A DNA stretch of 55,772 nucleotides from Bacteroidota bacterium (lineage in GTDB: Bacteria > Bacteroidota > Ignavibacteria > UBA10030 > BY39). The stretch covers positions 1 to 55,772 of the forward strand of contig JAUXOG010000077.1 of assembly GCA_030682385.1 (NCBI GenBank), given 5' to 3'. The notes beneath the pieces are model-generated. The model saw only the letters and a program-made list of their open reading frames with translations. It was not told the origin of the DNA and did not search any database. Each line of letters begins with the position of its first letter. Positions within the stretch are counted from its first letter, which is position 1. This document shows positions 54,018 to 55,772 of this stretch, piece after piece. The position numbers and the translations under genes are program-made.

Positions 54018-54165
54018 AACTCCTCCTAATATAGGATAAATTTAACATATTAATTTTTTTCTGATATTTAATTTATAAGAAATAACTTTAGATCAGTACT
54101 GGAAGTAACAAGCGACTGAATTAAACAACAATAAATTATAGTTTTATGTAAAAAAAACCTAAGAG

Positions 54166-54194
54166 AATATAAGGAATATCCCGATGGTTGTCAA
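54166..54194 (-). promoter_or_regulatory. strong sigma-70 promoter of the receptor operon
   Basis: Minus strand TTGACA (54189-54194), 17-bp spacer, TATATT (54166-54171). Predicted start near 54159, giving a ~140-base AT-rich leader before ATG 54017. No known riboswitch fold was seen in that leader. The rest of the 254-bp gap to the next gene holds only short dyads. Confidence 0.8.
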
Positions 54195-54271
54195 GTGCAT
54201 GTAAATATTTTTGAAAAAAATAAGAACAGCGAAATAATTTCAGAATGATGCTTTCTCAATCGATTAAAACA

Positions 54272-55772
54272 TCAAAACGAGATGAAGTTCGCTAATATTT
54301 TATACGCCCCCTCCTGTATGTTCAATAATTGATACTGTAATGCCATATTCACATAAATAACTGTGCCTTTTAAATACTTTTGGGTTACTATAAGGGGTGT
54401 TTTGTTGATTGATGATATTATCGGAATTTCTATTTCTTTTGTTAATGTAATACTTACTTCGTTTGAAGTTCGAGCGTAAATCCAATTTTCAAAATCCTCA
54501 TCGGTTATTTTATTAGGTATATTTAATATTCTATGGTTAGAATCTATTATAACGGGTGAGTTTTCATCATAAATGAACGACCGGGTTAATTTTATATCGC
54601 TTAACAGTTTCGATGAATCCCAAAAACTATTATCCTGAGATAACACAATTAGGTTTCCACCCGCAGCCACAAAGGGTTCAATTAAATTCTTAAAAGATTT
54701 CAGTTTATCTGTAGAATTTCTATCAATAACTATTACATCTAAATTATTTACATAGGTTTGTAATAAGTTCATGTCGTTCAGTTCTACAAATTTTACATTA
54801 AGTCTTTGTAATGTTAATTTAGTTATCGAATTCGTCTGTGAAGATATCAACCCTACTCTTTTCGTGTGCTCAACTGAAACATCATACCTACGGGCAACAA
54901 AATTAGCTACAGCTTCACCACCGATTTTTAATTTCAAGAGATTATCGCCAACCTGAATCCCCTGTTTAAAAAATAAATTCAATGTATCTAAATACTCAGC
55001 TCCTTTATAACTAAGCTTCACATTTATAGTATCGGAACTTACTAATGCGCTATCAGATACTGTAACATAGTCTGCAAATCCATCTCTCGAATGATTGGTC
55101 AAACGGAAGATAAGTTTTTCATTTTCTTCGTTAGCTAACGGAGCAAATACAACCGGTGTTAATATTTCTGCTGTAAAGCGAGGTGCATAATCAAAATGAA
55201 TAATTTGCCTGTGAACAAAACTCTCTTCCTTAACATTCGAAGAATGAATTACAAAAAAGTAAAATGGATTTTTAAGATAGGTTTTATCCAAATTATAAAT
55301 CTCGTAAGGATAACTGTATACGAGATTTGCAGGAGATAGAATGCGATACTCCTCCCCTAACATTAATGCGTGTCTCTTTTGATTACTTTCGTTGATAACC
55401 CAATCCTCATCTACGCCAGGGAAGAATAGCTCTGTAGTCCCATTTTTAGATAAACCAGATATAGAATCTACCCGCAAGATAGTTAATTGGCGATTGGTTA
55501 AAATTGTTTCGCTGATTGTATAATATAGTTTTACACCTAATAATGAATTTCTAATTTTATCTAAATTGATTTTCCAATTCAAGAATATTTTGTATTCTTG
55601 TTGAGTAAGGTTCATCCGGTACGATAAATATGTATTTACGGAATCCGATAATTTTGATAAATATTTTAATACAAATTTTTGGTTTTTCAATACCGCGTTT
55701 GCTAAATTATCTATATCTTTCTTGAACTTCTTCAGCTTTTTCGTATCATAACTTGGGATACCGGCAATTATA
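54272..55772 (-). CDS. partial gene, possible C-terminal part of a PIG-L-type or related secreted esterase/deacetylase
   Basis: The reading frame is open through the right edge of the window, so this is the 3' part of a longer gene and the TTG at 55690 is not a real start. About 500 residues are seen. The first ~110 are charged and helical. Then comes a beta-rich region. The last ~220 residues look like a Rossmann/GATase-like fold: RVGLISSQTNS, then DVIVIDRNST and AAGGNLIVLSQD. This order resembles the C-terminal region of large Bacteroidota PIG-L-family deacetylases, but the catalytic N-terminus is outside the window, so the call is tentative. Confidence 0.55.
   Translation of the reverse strand, partial: IIAGIPSYDTKKLKKFKKDIDNLANAVLKNQKFVLKYLSKLSDSVNTYLSYRMNLTQQEYKIFLNWKINLDKIRNSLLGVKLYYTISETILTNRQLTILRVDSISGLSKNGTTELFFPGVDEDWVINESNQKRHALMLGEEYRILSPANLVYSYPYEIYNLDKTYLKNPFYFFVIHSSNVKEESFVHRQIIHFDYAPRFTAEILTPVVFAPLANEENEKLIFRLTNHSRDGFADYVTVSDSALVSSDTINVKLSYKGAEYLDTLNLFFKQGIQVGDNLLKLKIGGEAVANFVARRYDVSVEHTKRVGLISSQTNSITKLTLQRLNVKFVELNDMNLLQTYVNNLDVIVIDRNSTDKLKSFKNLIEPFVAAGGNLIVLSQDNSFWDSSKLLSDIKLTRSFIYDENSPVIIDSNHRILNIPNKITDEDFENWIYARTSNEVSITLTKEIEIPIISSINKTPLIVTQKYLKGTVIYVNMALQYQLLNIQEGAYKILANFISF

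Noticed and set aside
54018-54159. Cobalamin or other known riboswitch before the TonB receptor
   Set aside because: No B12-box or other recognisable conserved core; the leader is mostly AT-rich.

Overview
This is a gene-dense, AT-rich stretch of a Gram-negative bacterial chromosome. It most resembles the Ignavibacteria/Chlorobi side of the FCB group (Bacteroidota-Chlorobiota-Ignavibacteriota). The support is protein families seen here: three PorV/UPF0164-like outer-membrane barrels, secreted propellers ending in FlgD-like C-terminal domains, a TonB-dependent receptor with a carboxypeptidase-regulatory-like N-terminus, HpnC/D/E squalene genes, and a 31-residue COX24/mS38-like basic protein. 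Promoters that can be read look like classic sigma-70 sites (TTGACA-N17-TATATT), and several genes have good Shine-Dalgarno sequences. Both fit this placement better than Bacteroidia. There is no insertion sequence, prophage, CRISPR array or rRNA. One tRNA is present, and no gene-free gap exceeds 300 bp.

Left edge (1-3956): a minus-strand pair encodes an 8-TM membrane protein and a receiver-less NtrC/PspF-like AAA+ regulator whose GAFTGA loop is not conserved. It is divergent from a short secreted protein built of three perfect-length 15-residue repeats, with a CRP-type dyad between them, followed by an M50 intramembrane protease. This is the least explained locus in the window and the best candidate for something undescribed (possibly a multicopy peptide precursor with its own sensor, regulator and protease), but the link is inference. 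Region 4002-8727 is a tight plus-strand envelope operon: lipoprotein, Asp-box propeller with FlgD-like C-terminus, two PorV-like barrels and a membrane-anchored thioredoxin.

Middle: hpnE-hpnD-hpnC (minus; squalene from farnesyl diphosphate) diverge from tRNA-Met(CAT), tilS, hpt, ftsH, a polyprenol/dolichol-kinase-like membrane protein and a nucleoside deoxyribosyltransferase-like protein. From 17231 to 37856 every gene is on the minus strand. One run holds a glycosyltransferase-39 protein, an ETF:quinone-oxidoreductase-like Fe-S protein, a PhzF-like isomerase, a YjbQ protein and a propeller-like protein. A second run has ten overlapping or abutting genes: amidohydrolase, leuS, GT2, O-antigen-ligase-like, GT2 (WaaE/KdtX-like), DUF1844, nadK, radA and rdgB. 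Upstream of that are ytxH, DUF948, an EF-G-like GTPase, a HIT protein and an Sll1717-type P-loop ATPase.

Right part (38027-55772): a 10-TM DMT-like protein converges on an unrecognised P-loop kinase-like protein. Then come a 5'-nucleotidase-like lipoprotein, the 31-residue ribosome-associated-like ORF, a TPR protein, HU, SppA, a CNNM/CorC protein, SSB and an NHL propeller. The window ends with an envelope cluster of TonB-dependent receptor, 1160-residue secreted protein and PorV-like barrel, and a partial gene running off the right end. Several genes use TTG or GTG starts; I shortened several others where a promoter, terminator, Shine-Dalgarno or family N-terminus places the start further in.
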